From Euryarchaeota archaeon UBA181 (GTDB lineage Archaea > Thermoplasmatota > Poseidoniia > Poseidoniales > Thalassarchaeaceae): 41,682 bases of DNA. The DNA lies in the NCBI GenBank assembly GCA_002496725.1, contig DALI01000034.1:1-41682 (forward strand). The letters are read 5' to 3'. Both the position numbers and the translations under genes were made by a program. Within the stretch, counting starts at the first letter, position 1; each line of letters begins with the position of its first letter. Under the pieces are notes generated by a model. It searched no databases, had not been told where the DNA came from, and worked only from the letters and a program-made list of their open reading frames with translations. Shown here piece by piece: positions 1 to 7,436 of this stretch.

Positions 1-89
1 GTCTGTGTTCCGACCACTAGCAGAGCCAACAATGCACTGAGAGCTACTTTCGTTCTTGTTGCATTCAGATTGGGCTTGTTTAGTCCCAT
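1..89 (-). CDS. N-terminus of an exported protein (partial)
   Basis: An open frame starts with ATG at 89 and runs off the left edge. The 29 visible residues begin MGLNKPNLNATRTKVAL and continue with an Ala/Leu/Val-rich stretch, the layout of a signal peptide or N-terminal membrane anchor: basic residues, then a hydrophobic core. A TATA-like box lies about 24 nt upstream of the ATG, so the message is probably leaderless and this is the first gene of its transcript. The protein's function cannot be told from this fragment. Confidence 0.6.
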   Translation of the reverse strand, partial: MGLNKPNLNATRTKVALSALLALLVVGTQ

Positions 90-106
90 GACCTTGGGGT
101 CATATA

Positions 107-118
107 TTGATATAAAAA
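107..118 (-). promoter_or_regulatory. TATA-like box for the partial gene at 1-89
   Basis: Read on the minus strand this is TTTTTATATCAA, A/T-rich in a short intergenic gap. Its TTTATA core is centred about 24 nt before the ATG at 89, the spacing expected for archaeal TBP/TFB transcription starting at or next to the start codon. Confidence 0.5.
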
Positions 119-160
119 ATGATGTTAAAGTTTGCCCCGAATTATTTGTTCATTTGTGGC

Positions 161-1417
161 CTATATCTCCGTGAAGGGCTTTTCTGGGGAGGGGGACATT
201 CTCCTGTATGTCCTAAAGCAGAAATACCCTACAGCAAAGCTTGCAAGAGAAGGAATCATCACGGCAGGGGAGGGGGGGAATTGATTGGCTAGCGAAGCCG
301 CTCCGAAGAAGAAAGCCATGAATGATAGTGCTGCAAGGGTCCTATTGTTGAACATTTTCTTCTGATACATCTTGACATATCGTAGCATTTCAACGGCAGG
401 CTGAGGGGCTCCTGATTGATTTGAGGTTGCTTCCATGATATCCATCAAGCACTGTTCATACTCCCATATGGCCATTCCACCCTTGTGAGAATAGAATGCG
501 CCTTCAGAGGCCCAAACCTCGGGAGCTGTTTCCCTCCAACCGTCTATCAAGGCCAATCTGAGTTTTTCGAGCTGAAGTTCGGTTTCTACGCGATGGTGAA
601 TTCTAGAAAGATCGTGAACCAAAGAAGCTAGGTCCCTCATAGCGGGCTTCTCTGACTCGTGAGGAATCAACGCATCGGATAGTCGCGGGGGCCCGACTCG
701 GATGGAGTCTTTACTCAAGTCAGAAAATCTAACATCAAGTAGAGTGACAGTACAGGGTTGCTCTTTGGTGTAGGGTGCCCTCCAGATGTATTGAGCCCTA
801 AGGAGGCGTTCCATTTTCTCATTTCTTTTGTTCCATCTCTTCTGATCGGGTGGCAATTCCCTCAGGGGCATCATTGACGAATGGAACCTGCCAAGGCACA
901 TTCCAGACTCTCTGAGAATCGTCATGCAGGATTCTAAGTCGTTTTCTTGAAGGTGCCTTACTAACTTGGTTTCTGAGCTTTCCTTGGTGGCAACCTTTCT
1001 CCTTAGTATCAGGACATCCCTGTCTTTCCAGGTGTAACCCCCCACGGGGGAGTCGGAGTCGTTTGGTGAATTTCTGGACCTTGCTCTCAGTAGGCCATCT
1101 GACCCCCAAGGAAGGAACTCAGCGACCCATTCCTCCTCGGCACTAAGTGTTGCTACAAGACCCCTGTCGGTCTGCTCTGAAATCAATTTTGAGACTTTGC
1201 TCGGATTCGGCACTTCCCCCCATTCTTGGAGATCTTTGACAATAGCGACCCAGTCATCTGGGGAGCTCGCCGATATTGGTTCGATAATATCTGCCTTGAA
1301 GCCAATCAGACCTTTCATTCCAACGACCTTGATGGGGGAGAATCTGGGGGGTGCTTCGAAGTCGGGACTTACCTGTCTCAGGTAGCGAGGCCTCCAAAGG
1401 GGTATGTCGCCGGACAT
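161..1417 (-). CDS. unrecognised protein with C-terminal membrane hairpin
   Basis: A protein of about 418 residues that I do not recognise. The first 350 or so residues look soluble and charged. The segments LGRFHSSM, a hydrophobic strand (VTLLDV) and MRDLASLVHDLSRIHH faintly recall the C-lobe of aminoglycoside phosphotransferase or choline-kinase folds, but no HGD catalytic loop is visible, so this is only a guess. Near the C-terminus two hydrophobic segments (AALSFMAFFFGAASL and MIPSLASFAVGYFCF) form a membrane hairpin, followed by a basic tail. The frame stays open upstream to 1693, but that extension runs through the divergent HAD gene. ATG 1417 is preferred because a TATA-like TGAATACA lies about 30 nt before it; an ATG at 1498/1501 is possible. 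Confidence 0.6.
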   Translation of the reverse strand: MSGDIPLWRPRYLRQVSPDFEAPPRFSPIKVVGMKGLIGFKADIIEPISASSPDDWVAIVKDLQEWGEVPNPSKVSKLISEQTDRGLVATLSAEEEWVAEFLPWGSDGLLRARSRNSPNDSDSPVGGYTWKDRDVLILRRKVATKESSETKLVRHLQENDLESCMTILRESGMCLGRFHSSMMPLRELPPDQKRWNKRNEKMERLLRAQYIWRAPYTKEQPCTVTLLDVRFSDLSKDSIRVGPPRLSDALIPHESEKPAMRDLASLVHDLSRIHHRVETELQLEKLRLALIDGWRETAPEVWASEGAFYSHKGGMAIWEYEQCLMDIMEATSNQSGAPQPAVEMLRYVKMYQKKMFNNRTLAALSFMAFFFGAASLANQFPPSPAVMIPSLASFAVGYFCFRTYRRMSPSPEKPFTEI

Positions 1418-1499
1418 TATTATCGTCCTCAGGAGAGGGTGGTTGTATTCATAGAATCGGTATGCGAAGGCTTGATTCGGGGTACGGCGAGCGGTCATC

Positions 1500-2045
1500 A
1501 TGGCGAACGAGGTTTCTGACTTGCCCCTGGCCGTTGACATGGATGGGACTCTGATACTCTCAGATATGTCCAGAATAAGTGCGAAGAGGGTCCTATCTAG
1601 GAAGCCTTGGCTCATACCCTTTGTCTTGCTAAAGGAGCTCACGGGAAGAAGGGCGGAATGGAAGAGGGACTTGGGTAGGCTATTGATTTTCAATCCGTCT
1701 GAGCTTGACTATCATGAGGGTTTCTTGGAGTGGTTGACTGGGGAACATGCTAGAGGCAGAATGATAATTCTCGCTACAGCTTCGGATAGGATTGTGGCTG
1801 AGCAGGTAGCGGCTCATGTCGGGATGTTCTCAGATGTTATGGCCTCAGATAACGATTACAATCTCCGAGATCGTAAGAAAGCTGAGGCACTTGTAGCTAG
1901 ATTTGGGGATGGTGGATATGGTTATGCTGGAAATAGCCATCATGATGTTGCAGTTTGGGAGAGGGCCTCTCAGGTTGTTGTTGTGAATCCAGATGCGGGT
2001 GTTCTTGATAGGGTTGGAAACTCTGTAGACATCGTGTTTGAGTAA
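1500..2045 (+). CDS. HAD-superfamily phosphatase, UbiA-partner type
   Basis: A 181-residue haloacid dehalogenase hydrolase, probably a cytosolic Mg-dependent phosphatase. Motif I is VDMDGTLI (residues 11-18, first Asp the nucleophile), motif II is LATASD, a Lys follows in RDRKKAEAL, and motif IV is AGNSHHDVAVWE. It reads like the N-terminal HAD domain that many bacteria fuse to UbiA-type polyprenyl-phosphate phosphoribosyltransferases, but here it stands alone and no UbiA gene is visible. The next gene makes polyprenyl diphosphate, so a polyprenyl-linked phospho-sugar substrate is an inference. Its ATG lies 82 bp from the preferred start of the divergent gene. Confidence 0.8.
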   Translation: MANEVSDLPLAVDMDGTLILSDMSRISAKRVLSRKPWLIPFVLLKELTGRRAEWKRDLGRLLIFNPSELDYHEGFLEWLTGEHARGRMIILATASDRIVAEQVAAHVGMFSDVMASDNDYNLRDRKKAEALVARFGDGGYGYAGNSHHDVAVWERASQVVVVNPDAGVLDRVGNSVDIVFE

Positions 2046-2093
2046 TTGTTGGCAAAGCGACGTACTTTAGCACTAGTGGCTTTTGGTTGAAGC

Positions 2094-2975
2094 ATGGGCA
2101 ACCAGCGGAGTGGGGTTGGAAGGGCCTTGGATTCAATGGCTAAATGGTTGCTGAAATTCAGATTGGTATCAATTCCAGCTAAGTCAATTGCGAACTCCAG
2201 ATTTGCTTGGAGCCTTATCTCAAGATCTGATAGAATACGAACAAACAGGCTTCGAGATCGGCTAACATCAGGTGAAGTCCCCCGACATGTTTCAATAATA
2301 ATGGATGGTAATCGAAGGTTCGCATGGAGTAAAAACTCCAAGACAATGATAGGTCATTCCGAGGGAAAGGAGAAGCTGAAGGAAGTGATGGATTGGGTTT
2401 TGGACCTCGGAATACCCTTTTTCACTGTCTATGCCCTATCCACGGAAAACATATTGGAAAGAGAGGATGACGAGCTGGATATCCTTTACAATCTCTACAT
2501 TTCAGGACTTAACGAAATTGCAGAGGACCCCCGAATTCATGAGAGGGGGGTCAGGGTTCAGGTTGTTGGCAGGCTGGACATGCTCCCTCAGGAGGTCAGG
2601 GTAGCCATAGAAAATGCAGAGGAGGTAACTTCTGAGTACTCTAATTTCACATTCACGATCTGTCTGGCCTACGGGGGGAGAGAAGAAATTGTGGATGCTG
2701 TGAAATCTGTGGCTGTGGACCATGCTTCTGGGGAGTTAGATATAGAATCGATTAATTCTTCAGAGATTACCAAGAGGATGTATGCCTCTGAATTGCCTGA
2801 TCCTGACTTAGTGATAAGAACTAGTGGTGAAGAGAGGATTTCTAATTTCCTACTCTGGCAAATCGCCTACTCAGAGCTTCACTTCACAGATGTTTTCTGG
2901 CCTTCATTCTCCAAGGCTGATCTTTACGAGGCAATTGAGTCGTACCAATACAGGAGGAGGAGATACGGTGGCTGA
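2094..2975 (+). CDS. uppS: cis-prenyltransferase (polyprenyl diphosphate synthase)
   Basis: A 293-residue cis-prenyltransferase that condenses isopentenyl diphosphate with an allylic diphosphate to make the long polyprenyl (dolichol-type) carrier for surface glycans. Family motifs are clear: IIMDGNRRFAW near residue 68 with the catalytic Asp and diphosphate-binding Arg residues, YALSTEN, and the C-terminal RTSGEERISNFLLWQ with the Arg/Ser residues that bind IPP. The C-terminus is very basic (YRRRRYGG). The N-terminus carries about 60 residues more than the catalytic core; a later Met (2136) could be the real start. It lies 48 nt after the HAD gene and overlaps the Nudix gene, so it is probably cotranscribed with both. 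Confidence 0.92.
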   Translation: MGNQRSGVGRALDSMAKWLLKFRLVSIPAKSIANSRFAWSLISRSDRIRTNRLRDRLTSGEVPRHVSIIMDGNRRFAWSKNSKTMIGHSEGKEKLKEVMDWVLDLGIPFFTVYALSTENILEREDDELDILYNLYISGLNEIAEDPRIHERGVRVQVVGRLDMLPQEVRVAIENAEEVTSEYSNFTFTICLAYGGREEIVDAVKSVAVDHASGELDIESINSSEITKRMYASELPDPDLVIRTSGEERISNFLLWQIAYSELHFTDVFWPSFSKADLYEAIESYQYRRRRYGG

Positions 2976-3411
2976 TGCATGTCACCACTGTGGGAGGGAT
3001 AGTTACCGCAGTCCCTCGGTAGTTGTTGATGCTGTGGCGACAAGAGATGTTGGGGGTAGCAGGGAAGTCCTTCTGATAAGGAGGGGGCATGAGCCATGCA
3101 AGGGCATGTTAGCTTTCCCAGGGGGATTCGTAGACTATGGCGAAGATCCCGAGGATGCTGTGATAAGAGAGCTAGAGGAGGAGACAGGAGTCATCGGCAC
3201 TAACCCGGTACCTATTGCAATTCATGGGGAGCCCACCAGGGATCCAAGAAAACACGTCATCGCTCTGTTCTATCTAGTCGATGTCCCTCCTGATTCAGTG
3301 CCAGTTGCCGGGGACGACGCCTCTGAGGCATACTGGGTCCCCTTGGAGGAAGTTACGAAGGAAAATATCGCTGGAGATCACATTCTGATAATTGATAAGC
3401 TCAGAGAATAG
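2968..3411 (+). CDS. Nudix hydrolase
   Basis: A 147-residue Nudix pyrophosphohydrolase. The box GGFVDYGEDPEDAVIRELEE with the following ETGV matches GX5EX7REUXEEXGU, with the metal-binding glutamates intact. The N-terminus carries CHHCGRD, half of a zinc ribbon, as in some NADH- or ADP-ribose-type Nudix proteins. The start is taken as GTG 2968, which overlaps the cis-prenyltransferase stop by 8 nt and follows a purine-rich Shine-Dalgarno (AGGAGGAGG). The frame is open further upstream, but that part lies inside the preceding gene. The substrate is not known; ADP-ribose or a sanitising role are the usual possibilities. Confidence 0.85.
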   Translation: MADACHHCGRDSYRSPSVVVDAVATRDVGGSREVLLIRRGHEPCKGMLAFPGGFVDYGEDPEDAVIRELEEETGVIGTNPVPIAIHGEPTRDPRKHVIALFYLVDVPPDSVPVAGDDASEAYWVPLEEVTKENIAGDHILIIDKLRE

Positions 3412-3441
3412 TTCTATGACTCGCCATGTAATCCGAGGACT

Positions 3442-3819
3442 ATGGAGAGGAAGCTGAGGATAGATGCGGGGAGTAAAAGTTTCGCACCATACAGCCCTGG
3501 GATTAGCGTAAGGGACCACATCTGGTTATCCGGACAGATAGATATCACTGGAAGCGACATAGAAACCCAAACCAGAGGGACTCTGGCGAAGATAGATGAT
3601 CTACTAGAGGCTGCTAACAGCTCAAAGAAGGATTTGGTCAGAGTAACTGTTCTTATGTCTGACATTAGTTTCTACTCGAAAATTAATGAGATTTATGGAG
3701 ACTGGCTTGGAGACTCACTTCCTCCTTCCAGGGCCGCTTACGCAGTAAGAGACCTGCCTCTTGGGGCGCTAGTCGAGATAGTCTGTGAGGCTTTCCGTGG
3801 AAGTGGAGTAAGTGACTGA
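3442..3819 (+). CDS. RidA family enamine/imine deaminase
   Basis: A 125-residue RidA/YjgF/UK114 protein, the usual family size. These trimeric cytosolic enzymes hydrolyse reactive 2-aminoacrylate and similar imines released by PLP enzymes. Recognisable features are APYSPGISV near the N-terminus, the strand IWLSGQIDI, and SRAAYAVRDLPLGALVEIVCEA at the C-terminus, where the Arg of VRDLPLG corresponds to the substrate-carboxylate ligand. It begins 30 nt after the Nudix gene, and its stop overlaps the GTG of the transporter by 8 nt, which suggests one transcript. Confidence 0.9.
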   Translation: MERKLRIDAGSKSFAPYSPGISVRDHIWLSGQIDITGSDIETQTRGTLAKIDDLLEAANSSKKDLVRVTVLMSDISFYSKINEIYGDWLGDSLPPSRAAYAVRDLPLGALVEIVCEAFRGSGVSD

Positions 3820-5068
3820 AGAGTTCCGTTCCAAAGAACCCTCTTTATTCACACCTGTTTTGCTTGTTGGATGCGTAATTGTACTCGTAGGATTCGCTAT
3901 TAGGGCCTCATTCGGAGTTTTCCAAATACCAATTCAAGATGAGTTTGGATGGCCTAGATCGGAGTTCAGTCTAGCGATTGCGATACAGAATCTAGCTTGG
4001 GGATTCGGATCACCGTTCTTTGGCGCATTTGCTGAGAAGCTAGGAGACAGGAGGGCGATAGTTCTGGGGGCTGTACTCTATTCACTAGGTCTAGTTTTGA
4101 CAACGGGGGCTAATACAGCTGCGGCCATTCAATTCTATGAGATTCTTGTCGGCTTCGGAGTAGCAGGAACCGGATTTGGAGTAATACTTGCAGTCGTAGG
4201 GAGAGCGAGTGCCCCTGAACATCGGGCAATGAGTCTTGCCATAGCAACAGCATCGGGTTCTGCTGGACAAATAGTTGGACCAACGGTGGCAGTACTCCTA
4301 CTTGAGTCAATGAGCTGGCAATCCGTATTCATGATATTCGCAGTATCAATACTGCTAGTTCTACTGCTACTTCCATTCATGAGAGCTCCAGATAGAGCGA
4401 CAAAAGAGGAGATGGAGGAGAGTCTCGGAGAAATTCTTCGTCTGGCATTGAGAGATCCTTCATACATGATGATATTCGTTGGTTTCTTCTCCTGTGGCTA
4501 CCAGCTAGCCTTCATCACTGCTCACTTCCCAGCTCTAATTACTGAGATGAGTGCCCCTATCGATCCTTATGGCTGGTGCGGGGACTTGGGAATAGAGACA
4601 ACTGCGGCCCTAGGGGGTTTTGCAATCTCAGTTATCGGTGCGGCCAATATATTCGGAACATTGGCAGCCGGTTGGGCGGGCAAGAGGTTTGGGAAGAAGT
4701 GGTTGCTATCTGGGATATATGCTGGAAGGTCGATTGCCGCCGCTTGGTTCATTCTAACGCCTATCACTGCTAATTCAGTTCTAATTTTCTCATTCTCAAT
4801 GGGTTTCCTGTGGTTAGCTACGGTTCCCCTCACGAGTGGCCTTGTGGCTCACATCTACGGGGTCAGGTACATGGCGACACTGTATGGAATAGTTTTCTTC
4901 TCCCACCAGATGGGGAGTTTTGTCGGAGTCTACCTAGGAGGGGTATTGTACGATATGTATGGAAGCTACACTACTGTTTGGTGGATAGGAATAGCTGTAG
5001 GGGTATTCTCATCCTTAATCCACATTCCAGTTAGAGAGGAGCCTAGACTGAAGGTCGTTTCTAACTAG
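3812..5068 (+). CDS. MFS transporter, oxalate/formate-antiporter-like
   Basis: A 418-residue major facilitator with about 12 hydrophobic segments. It opens with a helix (LLVGCVIVLVGFAIRASFG) followed by FQIPIQDEFGWPRSEFS, a pattern I associate with the OFA/monocarboxylate branch of MFS. The loop between helices 2 and 3 contains AEKLGDRRAIVLG, close to the MFS signature, and a second copy, AGWAGKRFGKKW, appears in the C-terminal half. The start is GTG 3812, overlapping the RidA stop. The substrate is unknown; small organic acids are the usual ones in this branch. A hydrophilic loop of about 25 residues (APDRATKEEMEES) marks the middle. Confidence 0.85.
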   Translation: MTEEFRSKEPSLFTPVLLVGCVIVLVGFAIRASFGVFQIPIQDEFGWPRSEFSLAIAIQNLAWGFGSPFFGAFAEKLGDRRAIVLGAVLYSLGLVLTTGANTAAAIQFYEILVGFGVAGTGFGVILAVVGRASAPEHRAMSLAIATASGSAGQIVGPTVAVLLLESMSWQSVFMIFAVSILLVLLLLPFMRAPDRATKEEMEESLGEILRLALRDPSYMMIFVGFFSCGYQLAFITAHFPALITEMSAPIDPYGWCGDLGIETTAALGGFAISVIGAANIFGTLAAGWAGKRFGKKWLLSGIYAGRSIAAAWFILTPITANSVLIFSFSMGFLWLATVPLTSGLVAHIYGVRYMATLYGIVFFSHQMGSFVGVYLGGVLYDMYGSYTTVWWIGIAVGVFSSLIHIPVREEPRLKVVSN

Positions 5069-5102
5069 TATTGGCAATACTTAGGTGTACAATCACGTAG
5101 CC

Positions 5103-6494
5103 ATGCATGTGAGCGTGTTCAAGGCGTACGACATCCGTGGTATTGCGGGAGAGGAACTAACGCCACAATTCGCAGAGGCACTAGGGAAATCAATAGTTGC
5201 TCACTTGGGTGCAAAATGTATCGCAGTAGCTAGAGACATCCGTGAATCAGGACCCTCTTTACACGCTTCTTTCATCAAGGGAGTGATCGATTCTGGAACA
5301 GACGTCATGGATCTTGGAGTGACGACGACCGGAGTTCTTTATCGAGCATCGAAGGATCTTGATGTGGATGCTTCAGTAATGATTACTGCCAGTCATAATC
5401 CCCCTGAATACAATGGTTTCAAGATTTGTAGGGGTACTCTGCCGATGGCAGGGGAGGAGATTCAAGATCTCAGAAGAACCATGGAGAGGGGTGAGTTCAG
5501 AGTTGGGCAAGGAAAGATACTATCTGCCGATGAGTTTCAAAATGAGTACATAGAGACCGTGGTTAGAAACGCTGGAAAGCCAGGTAGGAGAGTAAGGATA
5601 GCTATCGACTGTGGGAATGCTGTTCCTGGACCGTTAGCAATAGAAGTAATGGAAAGAATCGGGGTAGATGTTGTGGCTATCCATTGCACTTGGGACAATG
5701 AGTTCCCCAATCACCCTCCCGACCCCACCAGAAAAGAGAATATGCTGGACTTGTCCTCAGTGGTGGTAGAGACTGGATGTGAGTTTGGGATTGGCATGGA
5801 CGGGGATGGAGACAGGATAGGGGTAGTAGACGAGAATGGTAAATTCATACATCCAGACAGATTGATGGCACTATTTGTACAAGACCTGCTTTCAGATGTA
5901 GGGGATGACTCGGATGAGGAGCGTAGGAAGATATTCTATGATGTCAAATGCAGTATGGCACTTGAGGAATGTATCAAAGAGTCCGGGGGGATTCCGGTGA
6001 TGGTCAGGACTGGGCATTCTTTCATGAAGAAGATTCTCAGAGAGAATCCAAGTTCACCGATGGCTGGAGAGATGTCGGGACATTTCTTCCTGAATGACAG
6101 GTGGCCCGGATTTGATGACTCCATCTACAACGCCGCTAGATTACTCGAGATAGTGGGAAGGGACCCCTCGCCGAATGAGGGGGGTATCCATTTCTCAGAG
6201 AGATTCTCCGGTCTTCCCGACTACCCGTCTACAGATGAAGTGAAGATTCCCCTTGAGGGTGGGCGTGATGAGGTGATGGAATCAGTGAATAATGCATTCT
6301 CTGACATGGAATCCTCGTCAGTTGATGGGATCAGGGTACGATATCCAGATGGATGGTATCTATGCAGGCCCTCCAACACCGAGCCTATTTTGGTAATGAG
6401 GGCGGAGGGGAGAGACGAGGAAGCTCTGAGATCAATACTGGGGGATGTAAATTCAAGAATTGGTCAGATTCTGGATCTCAGTAAATTTTCCTGA
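5103..6494 (+). CDS. phosphomannomutase/phosphoglucomutase
   Basis: An alpha-D-phosphohexomutase of about 463 residues interconverting hexose 6- and 1-phosphates, feeding GDP-mannose or UDP-glucose for surface glycans. All four signatures are visible: the catalytic serine in TASHNPPEYNGFK, the metal loop MDGDGDRIG, the sugar-binding GEMSGHFFLND, and the phosphate loop RPSNTEPILVMRAEG. FKAYDIRG at the N-terminus is typical. The frame is open to a GTG at 5085; ATG 5103 is preferred because the family motif begins a few residues later. It lies 34 nt after the transporter gene. Mannose versus glucose preference cannot be decided by eye. Confidence 0.92.
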   Translation: MHVSVFKAYDIRGIAGEELTPQFAEALGKSIVAHLGAKCIAVARDIRESGPSLHASFIKGVIDSGTDVMDLGVTTTGVLYRASKDLDVDASVMITASHNPPEYNGFKICRGTLPMAGEEIQDLRRTMERGEFRVGQGKILSADEFQNEYIETVVRNAGKPGRRVRIAIDCGNAVPGPLAIEVMERIGVDVVAIHCTWDNEFPNHPPDPTRKENMLDLSSVVVETGCEFGIGMDGDGDRIGVVDENGKFIHPDRLMALFVQDLLSDVGDDSDEERRKIFYDVKCSMALEECIKESGGIPVMVRTGHSFMKKILRENPSSPMAGEMSGHFFLNDRWPGFDDSIYNAARLLEIVGRDPSPNEGGIHFSERFSGLPDYPSTDEVKIPLEGGRDEVMESVNNAFSDMESSSVDGIRVRYPDGWYLCRPSNTEPILVMRAEGRDEEALRSILGDVNSRIGQILDLSKFS

Positions 6495-6618
6495 CTGCTA
6501 ACTCTTTGATGTACCAATCCTGTCAATACGAAACCAAGTCCTGTGAGGATCACACTAGCTAAGTCAAGTAGAATCTTGCTTCCTTAACCTACTCAGCGGA
6601 CTCAAAATATCTTAGTGA

Positions 6619-6640
6619 AAGAGGTATTTTTACCCCTCTT
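6619..6640. terminator. possible transcription terminator hairpin
   Basis: AAGAGG and CCTCTT form a 6-bp inverted repeat around a loop containing TTTTT, in the 169-bp gap between the convergent phosphomutase and four-helix protein genes. The rest of the gap (6495-6663) holds no convincing ORF. Archaeal termination depends mainly on T-runs, so the hairpin itself may be incidental. Confidence 0.3.
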
Positions 6641-6663
6641 CCAAATAAGACACAATGTAGTGA

Positions 6664-7254
6664 TCACTCTAGGTCGTTTCCAGCTGCAAGTAGAGGAATG
6701 GCTACTAGGAGGCCACAAATCGCTGAGCATACTATGGACATGACGACCCCTACGCCTGCAATTAATGCCCCAAATCCTTCTGCTTCGACTTCACCGGATG
6801 AATCCAGCATTTGCTGCACTATATCTCCTGTGATGGCCGTATCTCCAAGTGATATGAGAAACCCAAGAGCGACTGCTCCTAGTCCTATCATAACCCCTCT
6901 TCTCTTGTAGTTGTAGGTCTCATAACCCCCGAATGCCACTGCGCCGTTTATGGCGAGAGCACTTATTGCAGAGATGTAGAACCAGGCAGTCTGAAGTCCG
7001 GAGATATTGATTCCTGCCTGTTCGTAGTCATTGATTACTGATCCAGTTCCAAAGATTCCTAAGATTGCAAACAATCCAACAATTACCCCATAAATCATCA
7101 TGAAAACACCGAAAACCTTCGGGACTTGGGACTTCACTGGAGCATAGGCCATGGGTTGCTGGTATGCATTTGCATTCTGTTGTGTGCCATCAATATTCGG
7201 AGAACCCTCAAGGGTCCCTGCAGAGGAGCTATCGTCCTGACTGTCTTCATCCAT
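6664..7254 (-). CDS. four-helix membrane protein of unknown function
   Basis: A 196-residue protein I do not recognise. The first 45 residues are acidic and then Gln/Asn/Pro-rich (MDEDSQDDSSSAG; QQNANAYQQPMAY), probably disordered and cytoplasmic. Four hydrophobic segments follow: about 50-70 (VFGVFMMIYGVIVGLFAILG), 92-110, 118-138 after a KRRG positive patch, and 163-190. The linker between helices 3 and 4 (LDSSGEVEAEG) is acidic. It stands alone, converging on the phosphomutase gene. Disordered acidic tail plus four helices resembles small DUF4190/DUF4870-like membrane proteins, but this is only a resemblance. Confidence 0.7.
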   Translation of the reverse strand: MDEDSQDDSSSAGTLEGSPNIDGTQQNANAYQQPMAYAPVKSQVPKVFGVFMMIYGVIVGLFAILGIFGTGSVINDYEQAGINISGLQTAWFYISAISALAINGAVAFGGYETYNYKRRGVMIGLGAVALGFLISLGDTAITGDIVQQMLDSSGEVEAEGFGALIAGVGVVMSIVCSAICGLLVAIPLLAAGNDLE

Positions 7255-7354
7255 AGCTATCCATCACGGTTCCAAGCTTAGACTTGCCTACGGCATTTGT
7301 ATGGATTTATCTGACCGATTCTCTTATCCTAGTCTGTCATCTGGAATGCCTACC

Positions 7355-7431
7355 GCCACTGTAGCTTAGCTCGGTATAGCGTCTGATTCGTAATCAGAAG
7401 ATCGGGAGTTCAAATCTCCCCAGTGGCTCCA
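7355..7431 (+). tRNA. tRNA-Thr (anticodon CGU)
   Basis: The cloverleaf can be drawn by hand. Acceptor GCCACTG (7355-7361) pairs perfectly with CAGTGGC (7421-7427). The D-arm starts GCTT and ends TAGC, with a U-U mismatch at its inner pair. The anticodon stem TCTGA/TCAGA (7382-7386/7394-7398) encloses TTCGTAA with anticodon CGT at 7389-7391, reading ACG (Thr). The T-arm is GGGAG/CTCCC around TTCAAAT. The discriminator is U, usual for archaeal tRNA-Thr, and CCA is encoded at 7429-7431. No intron is visible. Confidence 0.95.
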
Positions 7432-7436
7432 GAAAT

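Noticed and set aside
819..1109. Minus-strand ORF of 96 residues
   Set aside because: Out-of-frame shadow inside the gene at 161-1417; no recognisable motif and odd composition.
1418..1693. 92-residue N-terminal extension of the minus-strand protein at 161-1417
   Set aside because: It lies over the divergent HAD gene, whose motif I falls inside the overlap, and a TATA-like box supports the start at 1417.
6495..6663. Small gene in the gap between convergent genes
   Set aside because: Only a 17-codon plus-strand frame is present, without a ribosome site or features.
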